Shown: positions 44,284 through 53,685, counted from the first letter of the stretch. The stretch: 64,000 nt of DNA from Enterobacter asburiae (GCF_024599655.1 NZ_CP102247.1:1054001-1118000); one strand, 5' to 3'. Program-made: numbers and translations. Notes: generated by a model not told the origin, from the sequence alone.

Positions 44284-44357
44284 TCTTCTCTCCTGTGGGG
44301 CTTTTTTGTTTTTGTCTGACTGGGCTAATAATAATCACTTTGAAAGGTTTTAAAGTG

Positions 44358-44373
44358 TTAGTTAGATCTCACA
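44358..44373 (-). promoter_or_regulatory. CRP half-site candidate upstream of srlA
   Basis: On the minus strand TGTGA-GATCTA-ACTAA keeps one perfect CRP half. It is 75-90 bases before the srlA ATG. The E. coli srl promoter is CRP-dependent, so a weak site here is plausible. Confidence 0.4.
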
Positions 44374-44535
44374 ATGAAAGAAAAATGGATTATTTTGAAA
44401 GTTTATTGATGAGTTGAATGATTTTCGGTGGAAAAAAGCGCGGATTTGCGTGGGGGAGGTGCGTACCGCTTCCTTGAGGTGTTGCGGATGCTTTACCATA
44501 CTGGGTTCTTATCGAACCCGTTAAATGGATGTCTC

Positions 44536-45636
44536 ATGTTCAAGCGTCGTTATGCAGCGCTGTTGCCTGCGCTTATTCTGCTGTCTGCCTGTAGTAGCAA
44601 ACCTAAGACCGAAGCCGTTCAGCAAACGGCGGGCGCGCCTTCCGGAGGATTCCTGCTGGAGCCGCAGCACAATATGATGCAGATGGGCGGCGACTTCGCG
44701 AATAACCCGGCGGCCGAGCAGTTCATCGATAAAATGGTGAGCAAACACGGCTTTGACAGACAGCAGCTGCACGAAATTTTGTCTCAGGCAAAACGTCTGG
44801 ACTACGTGCTGCGCCTGATGGACCGTCAGGCGCCGACGGCCCAGGTGCCGAGCGGGCCGAACGGCGCGTGGCTGCGCTACCGCAAACAGTTTATTACCCC
44901 CGACAACGTGCAAAACGGCGTGGTGTTCTGGAATCAGTATGAAGATGCGCTCAACCGAGCGTGGCAGGTGTACGGCGTACCGCCGGAAATCATCGTCGGG
45001 ATTATTGGCGTGGAAACCCGCTGGGGCCGCGTGATGGGTAAAACCCGCATCCTCGACGCGCTGGCGACGCTCTCCTTTAACTACCCGCGCCGCGCGGAGT
45101 ATTTCTCTTCCGAGCTGGAGACCTTCCTGCTGATGGCGCGCAGCGAGCAGGACGATCCGCTCGATCTGAAAGGGTCGTTTGCCGGCGCGATGGGCTACGG
45201 CCAGTTTATGCCGTCCTCCTATAAGCAGTACGCGGTCGACTTTAACGGAGATGGTCACATCAACCTGTGGGATCCGGTGGATGCCATCGGCAGCGTGGCG
45301 AACTACTTCAAAGCGCACGGCTGGACGCCGGGTGGGCAGGTGGCGGTGCAGGCCAACGGCGAGGCGTTTGGTCTGGAAAACGGCTTCAAAACCAAATACA
45401 GCGTCGCACAGCTGACGGCGGCAGGCTTAACGCCAACCCAGCCGCTGGGCAATGTCGATCAGGTGAGTCTGCTGCGTCTGGATGTGGGAACCGGTTATCA
45501 GTACTGGTACGGCATGCCGAACTTCTACGCCATTACCCGCTATAACCACAGTACCCACTATGCGATGGCGGTGTGGCAGCTGGGGCTGGCGGTGTCTCAG
45601 GCGCGCGTTCCGGCGGCGTCACCGTTTAGTCAGTAA
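44536..45636 (+). CDS. mltB: Membrane-bound lytic murein transglycosylase B
   Basis: A 366-residue lipoprotein. The lipobox LLSAC places the lipidated Cys at residue 19. Catalytic Glu is in VGIIGVETRWGRVMG near residue 162, and GAMGYGQFMPSSYKQYA is also typical of family 3 transglycosylases. It cleaves peptidoglycan with formation of 1,6-anhydro ends at the outer membrane. The ATG at 44536 (MFKRRY) matches the family start; the frame is open 36 codons upstream. Confidence 0.96.
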   Translation: MFKRRYAALLPALILLSACSSKPKTEAVQQTAGAPSGGFLLEPQHNMMQMGGDFANNPAAEQFIDKMVSKHGFDRQQLHEILSQAKRLDYVLRLMDRQAPTAQVPSGPNGAWLRYRKQFITPDNVQNGVVFWNQYEDALNRAWQVYGVPPEIIVGIIGVETRWGRVMGKTRILDALATLSFNYPRRAEYFSSELETFLLMARSEQDDPLDLKGSFAGAMGYGQFMPSSYKQYAVDFNGDGHINLWDPVDAIGSVANYFKAHGWTPGGQVAVQANGEAFGLENGFKTKYSVAQLTAAGLTPTQPLGNVDQVSLLRLDVGTGYQYWYGMPNFYAITRYNHSTHYAMAVWQLGLAVSQARVPAASPFSQ

Positions 45637-45648
45637 GCCGCTCCGGCT

Positions 45649-45682
45649 GGTAGGCCGGGTAAGGCAACGCCGCCACCCGGCA
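45649..45682. repeat. REP unit downstream of mltB
   Basis: GTAGGCCGGGTAAGGCAACG followed by CCGCCACCCGGC, a standard REP hairpin 13 bases after the mltB stop. Confidence 0.85.
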
Positions 45683-45708
45683 TGGCTGCGCGCACGGTGC
45701 GGCCTGAT

Positions 45709-45730
45709 GCCCTCTCCCACGGGAGAGGGC
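45709..45730. repeat. Short GGGAGAGGG-type hairpin
   Basis: GCCCTCTCCC-AC-GGGAGAGGGC, a perfect 10-base-pair hairpin with the same core as the large repeat behind hycI. It may help stop mltB transcription. Confidence 0.75.
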
Positions 45731-45805
45731 AGCTTTGCAGAAACATTTCGCCACACTCCCTTTTCAAACCCGCCATTTACATATTAACCGCCTTTCATTA
45801 TTGTT

Positions 45806-45817
45806 ATGTTATAACAT
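45806..45817 (+). promoter_or_regulatory. Zur-like palindrome upstream of the metal ABC operon
   Basis: ATGTTATAACAT is a perfect 12-base palindrome within TTGTTATGTTATAACATTT, close to the Zur operator core (TGTTATA...TATAACA). It ends 16 bases before the first possible start at 45834. It predicts zinc repression of the operon. Confidence 0.6.
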
Positions 45818-45833
45818 TTAAAGCGGTATCGAC

Positions 45834-45941
45834 ATGTCAACGTCCCTTTTTTCTCTCTCTGCTCTGGTTCGGCTTTTGCTGGCGCTGGTGCTGGTTGTCT
45901 TTATCGGGCTGGCCGTGCGCTGGGCGGTGGCACTGCCATGA
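45834..45941 (+). CDS. Possible 35-residue membrane peptide leading the metal ABC operon
   Basis: A short frame from ATG (45834) to TGA (45939-45941). It starts MSTSLFSLSALVRLLLALVL and continues VVFIGLAVRWAVALP, one strong hydrophobic segment with Arg at each side. Its stop overlaps the ATPase gene start as ATGA, the coupling pattern used by the other genes of this operon. The ribosome site is weak (AAGCGG). It could be a real small protein or a leader that couples translation. Confidence 0.5.
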   Translation: MSTSLFSLSALVRLLLALVLVVFIGLAVRWAVALP

Positions 45942-46591
45942 TCGTGATGAATGAACTGGTCGCGGGTTATGAACGCCAGCCCGTTACGCGGCCCCTCTCG
46001 GGCACCATTGAACGAGGAAGCATGACCGCCATTATCGGCGCTAACGGCTGCGGGAAATCCACGCTGCTGAAAACGCTGGCGGGGTTTATTCCTCCCGTCA
46101 GCGGCGGCTTCCGCTGGCAGGGTAAGCGCCCGGTAATCGGCTGGCTGGCACAGCGTCACGCGCTGGAGGCGCAGTTTCCGCTGACCGTACAGGACGTGGT
46201 AAGCATGGGCTGCTGGCCGGGCATTTCGTTTTTTTCCGGGTTTCGTCGCGAAACGCGGCTGCGCATTGCCAGCGCGCTTGAGCGCGTTGGGCTTGAGTCC
46301 ATGGCGTTATCCACCATTGATGAACTCTCCGGCGGTCAGTTTCAGCGCATGCTCTTTGCCCGCGTCCTGGTGCAGCAGGCGCCGCTGGTGATGCTGGATG
46401 AACCCTTTACCGGGGTCGATGAAGCTACCTGCAGCGTGCTGATGGATTTGATGCTGGAGATGTATATGCAGGGGCAAACGCTGCTCGCGGTATTGCACGA
46501 CAGCGAGCGCGTGTCGCGCCATTTCCCGCAGACGCTGCGGCTGGACGCTGACGTTCCCCAGTGGAAAACCGAGCGGGTGAGGGTGGCATGA
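45938..46591 (+). CDS. Metal (zinc/manganese type) ABC transporter, ATPase
   Basis: A 217-residue ATPase with Walker A GANGCGKST near residue 35, signature LSGGQFQRML near 130, and Walker B LVMLDEPFTGVDEA near 152. It resembles ZnuC/MntB-type proteins. A second ATG at 45947 is possible. Its stop overlaps the permease start by ATGA. Confidence 0.9.
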   Translation: MIVMNELVAGYERQPVTRPLSGTIERGSMTAIIGANGCGKSTLLKTLAGFIPPVSGGFRWQGKRPVIGWLAQRHALEAQFPLTVQDVVSMGCWPGISFFSGFRRETRLRIASALERVGLESMALSTIDELSGGQFQRMLFARVLVQQAPLVMLDEPFTGVDEATCSVLMDLMLEMYMQGQTLLAVLHDSERVSRHFPQTLRLDADVPQWKTERVRVA

Positions 46592-47448
46592 TCTGGCATC
46601 TCTTTTTTCAGCCGTTTATTGAGTACGGCTTTATGCGTCGCGCGCTGGTGGTTTGCCTGGCGCTTTCCGTCAGCACTACCGCGCTCGGCGTGTTTCTTCA
46701 GCTGCGTCGGATGAGCCTGATGGGCGACGCCCTTTCTCACGCCATTTTGCCGGGTGTCGCCGTGGGGTATTTGCTTAGCGGCATGTCGCTGCTGGCGATG
46801 AGTATTGGCGGTTTTATCGCGGGAATTACCGTGGCGCTGCTGGCCGGACTGGTCAGTCGACGCACGCCGCTGAAAGAAGATGCGAGCTTTGCCGGGTTTT
46901 ATCTTGGCTCGCTGGCGCTGGGGGTCACGCTGGTGTCGCTGCGCGGGTCGAATGTCGATCTGCTGCATCTGCTGTTTGGCTCCATCCTCGCCGTGGACAA
47001 CGACGCCGCGCTGTTTGTCACGGGCGTTTGTATGTTCACCCTTATTACGCTGGCGCTGTTTTATCGCGGGCTGGTTACAGAAGCGTTTGATACCGCCTGG
47101 CTCCAGGTGAACGCCCGCTGGCTGCCTGGCCTGCTGCACGGACTGTTTCTGGCGCTGCTGGTGCTTAACCTGGTGGCCGGTTTTCAGGTGCTCGGCACGC
47201 TGATGGCCGTCGGGCTGATGATGCTTCCGGCCGTGGCGGCACGCTGCTGGGTGCGCACGTTACCTGCCTTACTCCTGATGGCGGGTATCAGCGGTATTTT
47301 CTGCGCATGGCTGGGGTTGAGCCTCTCCTGGGCGATGAGTCTACCGGCCGGGCCATCCATCGTGCTCACCGCCAGCGCGCTGTTCTTTATTTCCATTTTA
47401 CTGGGTACGCGAAGCAGGCTCGCTGGCAGCCTGCGCGCGCTTTTTTAA
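46588..47448 (+). CDS. Metal ABC transporter, permease
   Basis: A 286-residue ABC-3 family permease with about eight membrane segments. It begins MIWHLFFQPFIEYGFMRRAL and contains RRMSLMGDALSHAILPGVAVGYLL, the ZnuB/MntC-type cytoplasmic motif, and GTLMAVGLMMLPAVAAR near residue 205. The ATG at 46588 is preferred over a GTG at 46561 because of the ATGA overlap. Confidence 0.92.
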   Translation: MIWHLFFQPFIEYGFMRRALVVCLALSVSTTALGVFLQLRRMSLMGDALSHAILPGVAVGYLLSGMSLLAMSIGGFIAGITVALLAGLVSRRTPLKEDASFAGFYLGSLALGVTLVSLRGSNVDLLHLLFGSILAVDNDAALFVTGVCMFTLITLALFYRGLVTEAFDTAWLQVNARWLPGLLHGLFLALLVLNLVAGFQVLGTLMAVGLMMLPAVAARCWVRTLPALLLMAGISGIFCAWLGLSLSWAMSLPAGPSIVLTASALFFISILLGTRSRLAGSLRALF

Positions 47449-47462
47449 CGCAAGGGGAAACG

Positions 47463-48341
47463 ATGAAACGTACAGGAATTGTAGTGGCGCTCGCGCTGGG
47501 GATGATGTCGCACGGCGTGATGGCGAAAACGCTGAATGTGGTGACCAGCTTTTCGATACTGGGGGATATCACGCAGGAGGTAGGCGGTGACCATGTGAAC
47601 GTGACGACGCTGGTCGGGCCGGACGGCGATCCGCATACCTTCGAACCGTCGCCGAAAGACAGCGCGGCCCTGAGCAAGGCTGATGTGGTGGTGGTGAACG
47701 GCCTGGGGCTGGAAGGCTGGCTTGACCGTCTGGTAAAAGCCTCCGGATTTAAGGGGCAGCTGGTGGTGGCTTCATCCGGGGTGAAAACCCACACCCTGGA
47801 AGAGGACGGCAAAACCGTCACCGATCCGCACGCGTGGAACAGCGCGGCGAACGGGGCGCGCTATGCGCAAAATATCCTGAACGGGCTGGTGAAAGCCGAT
47901 CCGGATGACAAAGCCGCGCTGGAAGCCTCCGGTAAACCGTATATCGCCCAGCTTAACCAGCTGGATAACTGGGCCAAAACGCGCTTTAGCCAGATCCCGT
48001 CGGCGAAGCGTAAAGTGCTGACCAGCCATGACGCGTTCGGCTATTTCAGCCGCGCCTACGGCGTGACGTTCATGGCGCCACAGGGGTTGTCGTCTGAGAG
48101 CGAAGCCAGCGCGGCGCAGGTCGCTGAGATTATCAATCAGATTAAAGCCGACGGCGTGAAAACCTGGTTTATGGAAAATCAGCTCGATCCGCGTCTGGTT
48201 AAACAGATTGCATCGGCGACGGGCGCGCAGCCCGGGGGCGAGCTTTACCCCGAAGCGCTGTCGGTAAAAGGTGGGGTGGCAGACACCTACGTTAAGGCGT
48301 TTCGCCACAATGTGAACACCCTCGCTGACAGCATGAAATAA
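47463..48341 (+). CDS. Metal ABC transporter, periplasmic binding protein
   Basis: A 292-residue exported protein of cluster A-I. The signal peptide is MKRTGIVVALALGMMSHGVMA. Metal ligands can be read: His in DPHTFEPSP near residue 59, His in DPHAWN near 122, and Glu in LSSESEAS near 205. There is no His-rich loop of the ZnuA kind, so zinc and manganese both remain possible. The Zur-like palindrome favours zinc. Confidence 0.9.
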   Translation: MKRTGIVVALALGMMSHGVMAKTLNVVTSFSILGDITQEVGGDHVNVTTLVGPDGDPHTFEPSPKDSAALSKADVVVVNGLGLEGWLDRLVKASGFKGQLVVASSGVKTHTLEEDGKTVTDPHAWNSAANGARYAQNILNGLVKADPDDKAALEASGKPYIAQLNQLDNWAKTRFSQIPSAKRKVLTSHDAFGYFSRAYGVTFMAPQGLSSESEASAAQVAEIINQIKADGVKTWFMENQLDPRLVKQIASATGAQPGGELYPEALSVKGGVADTYVKAFRHNVNTLADSMK

Positions 48342-48351
48342 CCTTTCCACC

Positions 48352-48378
48352 GCCGGTGCGTCCGTACCGGCTTTTTTC
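48352..48378 (+). terminator. Terminator of the metal ABC operon
   Basis: GCCGGT / ACCGGC stem with an 8-base loop, followed by six T residues, 10 bases after the binding-protein stop. Confidence 0.88.
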
Positions 48379-48470
48379 TGAAGCCCCCTCGTAAAACCTG
48401 AAGTGCATCCCCACATCTGACGAGAAAGTGCTATCTTGTGCAGCACGTTTTTCTGATGCCTGGAGCGAGA

Positions 48471-48968
48471 ATGACTGACCATGAATTGATGCAGCTTAGC
48501 GAGATCGTTGGCCTTGCGCTGAAGCAGCGTGGCGCGACAATCACCACTGCGGAATCCTGTACCGGCGGCTGGGTGGCGAAAGCGATTACCGATATTGCCG
48601 GCAGTTCCGCCTGGTTTGAACGCGGTTTTGTGACCTACAGTAACGAAGCTAAAGCACAGATGATTGGCGTGCGTGAATCCACGCTTGAACAGCATGGCGC
48701 GGTCAGCGAACCGGTGGTGATCGAGATGGCCATCGGTGCGCTCAAAGAGGCGCGCGCAGATTACGCGATTTCCATTAGCGGCATTGCGGGCCCGGACGGC
48801 GGCAGCGACGTGAAGCCTGTCGGCACCGTCTGGTTTGGGTTCGCCACCTCCAAAGGGGAAGGGATCACCCGCCGGGAGTGCTTCAGCGGCGATCGCGAAA
48901 GCGTGCGTCGTCAGGCAACCGTTTATGCGTTAAAAACGCTCTGGCAACAATTTCTACAAAATACTTGA
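48471..48968 (+). CDS. pncC: Nicotinamide-nucleotide amidase PncC
   Basis: A 165-residue CinA C-terminal-type enzyme that converts NMN to nicotinate mononucleotide. Family motifs are TTAESCTGGWVAKAIT near residue 25, VTYSNEAKAQMIGV near 55 and SISGIAGPDGG near 100. The ATG at 48471 follows GGAGCGAGA. The recA LexA box begins directly at its stop. Confidence 0.95.
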   Translation: MTDHELMQLSEIVGLALKQRGATITTAESCTGGWVAKAITDIAGSSAWFERGFVTYSNEAKAQMIGVRESTLEQHGAVSEPVVIEMAIGALKEARADYAISISGIAGPDGGSDVKPVGTVWFGFATSKGEGITRRECFSGDRESVRRQATVYALKTLWQQFLQNT

Positions 48969-48988
48969 TACTGTATGACCATACAGTA
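48969..48988 (+). promoter_or_regulatory. LexA box of recA
   Basis: TACTGTATGACCATACAGTA fits the SOS consensus CTGT-N8-ACAG perfectly and overlaps the -10 TATAAT that follows. It is 70-90 bases before the recA ATG, as in E. coli. Confidence 0.95.
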
Positions 48989-49057
48989 TAATTGCACCAA
49001 CAGAACAGAAATCCACGGTGAAGCACAGTCGCTTCTCCCGGCATGACAGGAGTAATA

Positions 49058-50116
49058 ATGGCTATCGACGAAAACAAACAGAAAGCGTTGGCGGCAGCAC
49101 TGGGCCAGATCGAAAAGCAATTCGGTAAAGGCTCCATCATGCGCCTGGGTGAAGACCGTTCCATGGATGTGGAAACCATCTCCACCGGTTCGCTTTCTCT
49201 GGATATCGCGCTGGGCGCTGGCGGTCTGCCTATGGGCCGTATCGTAGAAATCTACGGGCCAGAGTCCTCCGGTAAAACCACCCTGACGCTGCAGGTGATT
49301 GCCGCGGCACAGCGCGAAGGTAAAACCTGTGCGTTTATCGATGCCGAGCACGCGCTGGACCCTGTTTATGCTCGCAAGCTGGGCGTGGATATCGACAACC
49401 TGCTGTGTTCTCAGCCGGACACCGGTGAGCAGGCGCTGGAAATTTGTGACGCGCTGGCGCGTTCTGGTGCCGTTGACGTTATCGTGGTCGACTCCGTTGC
49501 CGCACTGACGCCAAAAGCCGAAATCGAAGGTGAAATCGGTGACTCTCACATGGGCCTCGCGGCACGTATGATGAGCCAGGCGATGCGTAAGCTGGCGGGT
49601 AACCTGAAGCAGTCCAACACGCTGCTGATCTTCATCAACCAGATCCGTATGAAAATTGGTGTGATGTTCGGTAACCCGGAAACCACTACCGGTGGTAACG
49701 CACTGAAATTCTACGCCTCTGTCCGTCTGGATATCCGCCGTATCGGCGCGGTGAAAGAGGGCGAGAACGTGGTGGGTAGCGAGACCCGCGTGAAGGTAGT
49801 GAAGAACAAAATCGCCGCACCGTTCAAACAGGCTGAGTTCCAGATCCTCTACGGCGAAGGGATCAACTTCCTCGGCGAGCTGGTTGATCTGGGCGTGAAA
49901 GAGAAGCTGATTGAAAAAGCGGGCGCCTGGTACAGCTACAACGGTGACAAGATTGGTCAGGGTAAAGCGAACGCGATCTCCTGGCTGAAAGAGAACCCGG
50001 CTGCGGCGAAAGAGATTGAGAAGAAGGTACGTGAGCTTCTGCTGAACAACCAGGACTCCAAACCTGATTTCGTGGTGGATGCCGCGGATGCTGAAGAAAC
50101 TAACGAAGACTTTTAA
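49058..50116 (+). CDS. recA: Recombinase RecA
   Basis: A 352-residue protein. The ATG at 49058 follows ACAGGAG and gives MAIDENKQKALAAALGQIEKQ. Walker A GPESSGKTT is at residues 66-74, Walker B VIVVDSVAAL near 140, loop L2 around 195-210 (FGNPETTTGGNALKFYASVR), and an acidic C-terminal tail. It forms filaments on single-stranded DNA, carries out strand exchange, and triggers LexA self-cleavage. Confidence 0.99.
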   Translation: MAIDENKQKALAAALGQIEKQFGKGSIMRLGEDRSMDVETISTGSLSLDIALGAGGLPMGRIVEIYGPESSGKTTLTLQVIAAAQREGKTCAFIDAEHALDPVYARKLGVDIDNLLCSQPDTGEQALEICDALARSGAVDVIVVDSVAALTPKAEIEGEIGDSHMGLAARMMSQAMRKLAGNLKQSNTLLIFINQIRMKIGVMFGNPETTTGGNALKFYASVRLDIRRIGAVKEGENVVGSETRVKVVKNKIAAPFKQAEFQILYGEGINFLGELVDLGVKEKLIEKAGAWYSYNGDKIGQGKANAISWLKENPAAAKEIEKKVRELLLNNQDSKPDFVVDAADAEETNEDF

Positions 50117-50134
50117 TTCTCTCGTTTAACGATG

Positions 50135-50159
50135 AAGGGCTGCTGATGCGGCCCTTTTT
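50135..50159 (+). terminator. Attenuating terminator between recA and recX
   Basis: AAGGGC / GCCCTT stem with a 10-base loop followed by TTTTG. In E. coli read-through past such a hairpin gives low recX expression. Confidence 0.8.
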
Positions 50160-50184
50160 GCATTTCTGAATCAGCAGGTTTTTT

Positions 50185-50685
50185 ATGAGTGAACCGACAA
50201 CACGTCGACCCGCGTATGCACGCTTACTGGACCGCGCGGTGCGCATCCTGGCCGTTCGTGACCACAGTGAACAGGAGCTGCGGCGAAAACTGTCGGCTCC
50301 GGTGATGAGTAAAAACGGGCCGGAAGAGATTGATGCCACGGCGGAAGATTATGATCGCGTGATTGCCTGGTGCTATGAGCATCGTTATCTCGATGACGAG
50401 CGTTTTGCCTCACGATTTCTCGCCAGCCGCGGCCGCAAAAGATATGGGCCCGCACGCATCCGGCAGGAGCTGAATCAGAAAGGGGTGGCCCGGGAATCCA
50501 TCGAAAAAGCGATGCGCGAATGCGATATTGACTGGTGCGAGCTGGCCAGAGAACAGGCGATACGTAAATACGGCGAACCGCTGCCGCGTGAATTTTCAGA
50601 AAAAGTCAAAATCCAGCGCTTTTTGCTCTACCGCGGCTTTCTCATGGAAGATATTCAGGATATCTGGCGTAATTTTGCCGATTGA
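50185..50685 (+). CDS. recX: Regulatory protein RecX
   Basis: A 166-residue, basic, helical RecX protein (YARLLDRAVRILAVRDHSEQELRRKL, then DDERFASRFLASRGRKRYGPARIRQEL). It limits RecA filament growth. It is 68 bases behind recA with a terminator in between. Confidence 0.95.
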   Translation: MSEPTTRRPAYARLLDRAVRILAVRDHSEQELRRKLSAPVMSKNGPEEIDATAEDYDRVIAWCYEHRYLDDERFASRFLASRGRKRYGPARIRQELNQKGVARESIEKAMRECDIDWCELAREQAIRKYGEPLPREFSEKVKIQRFLLYRGFLMEDIQDIWRNFAD

Positions 50686-50816
50686 ACGCATGCGGGATTT
50701 TACTTCCCACTAAAGAAAACTTATCTTATTCCCACTTTTTCCAGTAGCTGGTCTGTCCAACGGTTTACCGATACAGGCTGGCTACGACATTTCGTTAGCT
50801 TGATTTCAGGATAATT

Positions 50817-53444
50817 ATGAGCAAGAGCACCGCTGAGATCCGTCAGGCGTTTCTCGATTTTTTCCATAGTAAGGGACACCAGGTTGTTGCCAGCAGCTCC
50901 CTGGTACCGAACAACGATCCGACTCTGCTGTTTACCAACGCCGGGATGAACCAGTTCAAGGATGTGTTCCTTGGTCTCGATAAGCGTAATTATTCCCGCG
51001 CCACAACCTCACAGCGTTGCGTGCGTGCGGGCGGTAAACACAACGACCTGGAAAACGTCGGTTACACCGCGCGTCACCATACGTTCTTCGAAATGCTGGG
51101 TAACTTCAGCTTCGGCGACTACTTCAAACACGATGCTATTCAATATGCGTGGGAACTGCTGACCGGTGAAAACTGGTTCAACCTGCCGAAAGAGCGTCTG
51201 TGGGTTACCGTCTATGAAACCGATGACGAAGCCTACGAAATCTGGGAAAAAGAAGTCGGGATCCCGCGCGAGCGTATTATTCGCATCGGTGATAACAAAG
51301 GCGCGCCATACGCGTCTGACAACTTCTGGCAGATGGGTGATACCGGTCCTTGCGGTCCGTGCACCGAGATCTTCTACGATCACGGCGACCACATCTGGGG
51401 TGGCCCTCCAGGCAGCCCGGAAGAAGACGGCGATCGCTATATTGAGATCTGGAACATCGTCTTCATGCAGTTCAACCGTCAGGCCGACGGTACGATGGAG
51501 CCGCTGCCGAAGCCTTCCGTTGATACCGGTATGGGCCTGGAGCGTATTGCCGCGGTTCTGCAGCACGTTAACTCCAACTATGACATCGATCTGTTCAGCA
51601 CGCTGATCAAGTCCGTCGCGGAAGTGACCGGTGCGACCGACCTCAGCAATAAATCTCTTCGCGTTATCGCGGACCACATTCGTTCCTGTGCGTTCCTGAT
51701 TGCCGACGGCGTTATCCCGTCGAATGAAAACCGTGGCTACGTGCTGCGTCGTATCATTCGTCGTGCCATCCGTCACGGCAACATGCTGGGCGCGAAGGAC
51801 ACCTTCTTCTATAAACTCGTTGGGCCATTGATTGGCGTGATGGGTGCTGCCGGTGATGAGCTGAAACGCCAGCAGGCGCAGGTAGAGCAGGTTCTGAAAA
51901 CCGAAGAAGAGCAGTTTGCGCGTACACTGGAGCGCGGTCTGGCGCTGCTGGACGAAGAGCTGGCGAAACTTAAGGGCGACACGCTGGATGGCGAAACCGC
52001 TTTCCGACTGTACGACACCTACGGCTTCCCGGTTGACCTGACGGCGGACGTTTGCCGTGAGCGCAACATCAAAGTTGACGAAGCGGGCTTCGAAGCCGCG
52101 ATGGAAGAGCAGCGTCGTCGCGCGCGTGAATCCAGCGGTTTCGGTGCAGACTACAACGCGATGATCCGCGTTGATAGCGCGTCAGAATTCAAAGGTTATG
52201 ACGCGCTGGAACTGACCGGCAAAGTGACCGCTCTGTTTGTTGACGGTAAAGCCGTGGACAGCATTAGCGCGGGTCAGGATGCGGTTGTCATTCTGGACAA
52301 AACGCCGTTCTATGCGGAATCCGGCGGTCAGGTTGGCGATAAAGGCGAGCTGAAAGGCAACGGCTTTAGCTTCAGCGTCAGCGACACCCAGAAATACGGT
52401 CAGGCGATTGGTCACCAGGGCAAACTGGTTTCCGGTTCTCTGAAAGTGGGCGAGGGCGTACAGGCTAACGTGGATGAAGCTCGCCGCGCGCGCATTCGTC
52501 TGAACCACTCTGCAACCCACCTGATGCACGCAGCCCTGCGCGACGTACTCGGTACCCACGTTGCACAGAAAGGTTCTCTGGTTAACGACAAAGTGCTGCG
52601 TTTCGACTTCTCGCATTTTGAAGCGATGAAACCGTCTGAAATCCGCGCGGTGGAAGATCTGGTGAACGCGCAGATCCGTCGTAACCTGCCAATCGAGACC
52701 CACATCATGGAGCTCGAGGATGCAAAGAAAAAAGGTGCGATGGCGCTGTTTGGTGAGAAATATGACGACCGCGTTCGCGTGCTGAGCATGGGCGACTTCT
52801 CTACCGAGCTGTGCGGCGGTACGCACGCATCGCGCACCGGTGACATTGGCCTGTTCCGCATTGTTTCCGAGTCAGGTACGGCGGCAGGTGTGCGTCGTAT
52901 TGAAGCGGTGACCGGTGAAGGTGCGATTGCCAGCCTGCATGCGCAGAGCGATCAGCTGCACGACATCGCGCAGCTGCTGAAAGGCGATAGCCAGAACCTG
53001 GGCGAGAAAGTGCGCGTTGCGCTGGATCGCACGCGTCAGCTGGAAAAAGAGCTGCAGCAGCTGAAAGAGCAGGCTGCGGCGCAGGAGAGTGCAAACCTCT
53101 CCAGCAAGGCTGTAGACATTAAGGGCGTCAAACTGCTGGTCAGCGATCTGGCGGGCGTTGAGCCTAAGATGCTGCGTACTATGGTCGACGATCTCAAGAA
53201 CCAGCTTGGTTCTACCGTTATCGTGCTGGCGACAGTGGCAGAAGGTAAGGTTTCTCTGATTGCGGGCGTCTCTAAGGATGTGACCGACCGCGTAAAAGCA
53301 GGGGAACTGATTGGTATGGTCGCTCAGCAGGTGGGCGGCAAGGGTGGCGGTCGTCCGGACATGGCGCAAGCCGGTGGTACGGATGCGGCGGCACTTCCGC
53401 AAGCTTTGGCCAGCGTTGAAAGCTGGGTAAGCGCGAAACTGTAA
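50817..53444 (+). CDS. alaS: Alanyl-tRNA synthetase
   Basis: An 875-residue class II synthetase. The aminoacylation domain starts the protein with the class II motif 2 region around ATTSQRCVRAGGKHNDLENVG-type sequence near residue 65. The editing domain has NHSATHLMHAAL near residue 563 and CGGTHASRTGDIG near 665, which provide the zinc ligands. A C-Ala domain ends the protein (GGKGGGRPDMAQAGG). It charges tRNA-Ala. Confidence 0.98.
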   Translation: MSKSTAEIRQAFLDFFHSKGHQVVASSSLVPNNDPTLLFTNAGMNQFKDVFLGLDKRNYSRATTSQRCVRAGGKHNDLENVGYTARHHTFFEMLGNFSFGDYFKHDAIQYAWELLTGENWFNLPKERLWVTVYETDDEAYEIWEKEVGIPRERIIRIGDNKGAPYASDNFWQMGDTGPCGPCTEIFYDHGDHIWGGPPGSPEEDGDRYIEIWNIVFMQFNRQADGTMEPLPKPSVDTGMGLERIAAVLQHVNSNYDIDLFSTLIKSVAEVTGATDLSNKSLRVIADHIRSCAFLIADGVIPSNENRGYVLRRIIRRAIRHGNMLGAKDTFFYKLVGPLIGVMGAAGDELKRQQAQVEQVLKTEEEQFARTLERGLALLDEELAKLKGDTLDGETAFRLYDTYGFPVDLTADVCRERNIKVDEAGFEAAMEEQRRRARESSGFGADYNAMIRVDSASEFKGYDALELTGKVTALFVDGKAVDSISAGQDAVVILDKTPFYAESGGQVGDKGELKGNGFSFSVSDTQKYGQAIGHQGKLVSGSLKVGEGVQANVDEARRARIRLNHSATHLMHAALRDVLGTHVAQKGSLVNDKVLRFDFSHFEAMKPSEIRAVEDLVNAQIRRNLPIETHIMELEDAKKKGAMALFGEKYDDRVRVLSMGDFSTELCGGTHASRTGDIGLFRIVSESGTAAGVRRIEAVTGEGAIASLHAQSDQLHDIAQLLKGDSQNLGEKVRVALDRTRQLEKELQQLKEQAAAQESANLSSKAVDIKGVKLLVSDLAGVEPKMLRTMVDDLKNQLGSTVIVLATVAEGKVSLIAGVSKDVTDRVKAGELIGMVAQQVGGKGGGRPDMAQAGGTDAAALPQALASVESWVSAKL

Positions 53445-53462
53445 TAACTACAAAGCACAAGC

Positions 53463-53496
53463 AGACGCCATAGCGGTAACGTTATGGCGTCTTGTT
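53463..53496 (+). terminator. Terminator of alaS
   Basis: AGACGCCATA / TATGGCGTCT stem of 10 pairs, followed by TGTTC. It begins 19 bases after the alaS stop. Confidence 0.75.
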
Positions 53497-53685
53497 CACT
53501 GTGCTATCGATAACGATAAAGTCAGGTTGAGTTTGTGTATATCGGCTAAACTTACGTTTAACAGAATGTGATGCCGTGACTGCTTACACTTTACGTGTTT
53601 GTCATCGCTTACTTTTTGGCGTTATATGATGGATAATGCCGGGATACAAGAGACCCGACTCTTTTAATCTTTCAAGGAGCAAAGA

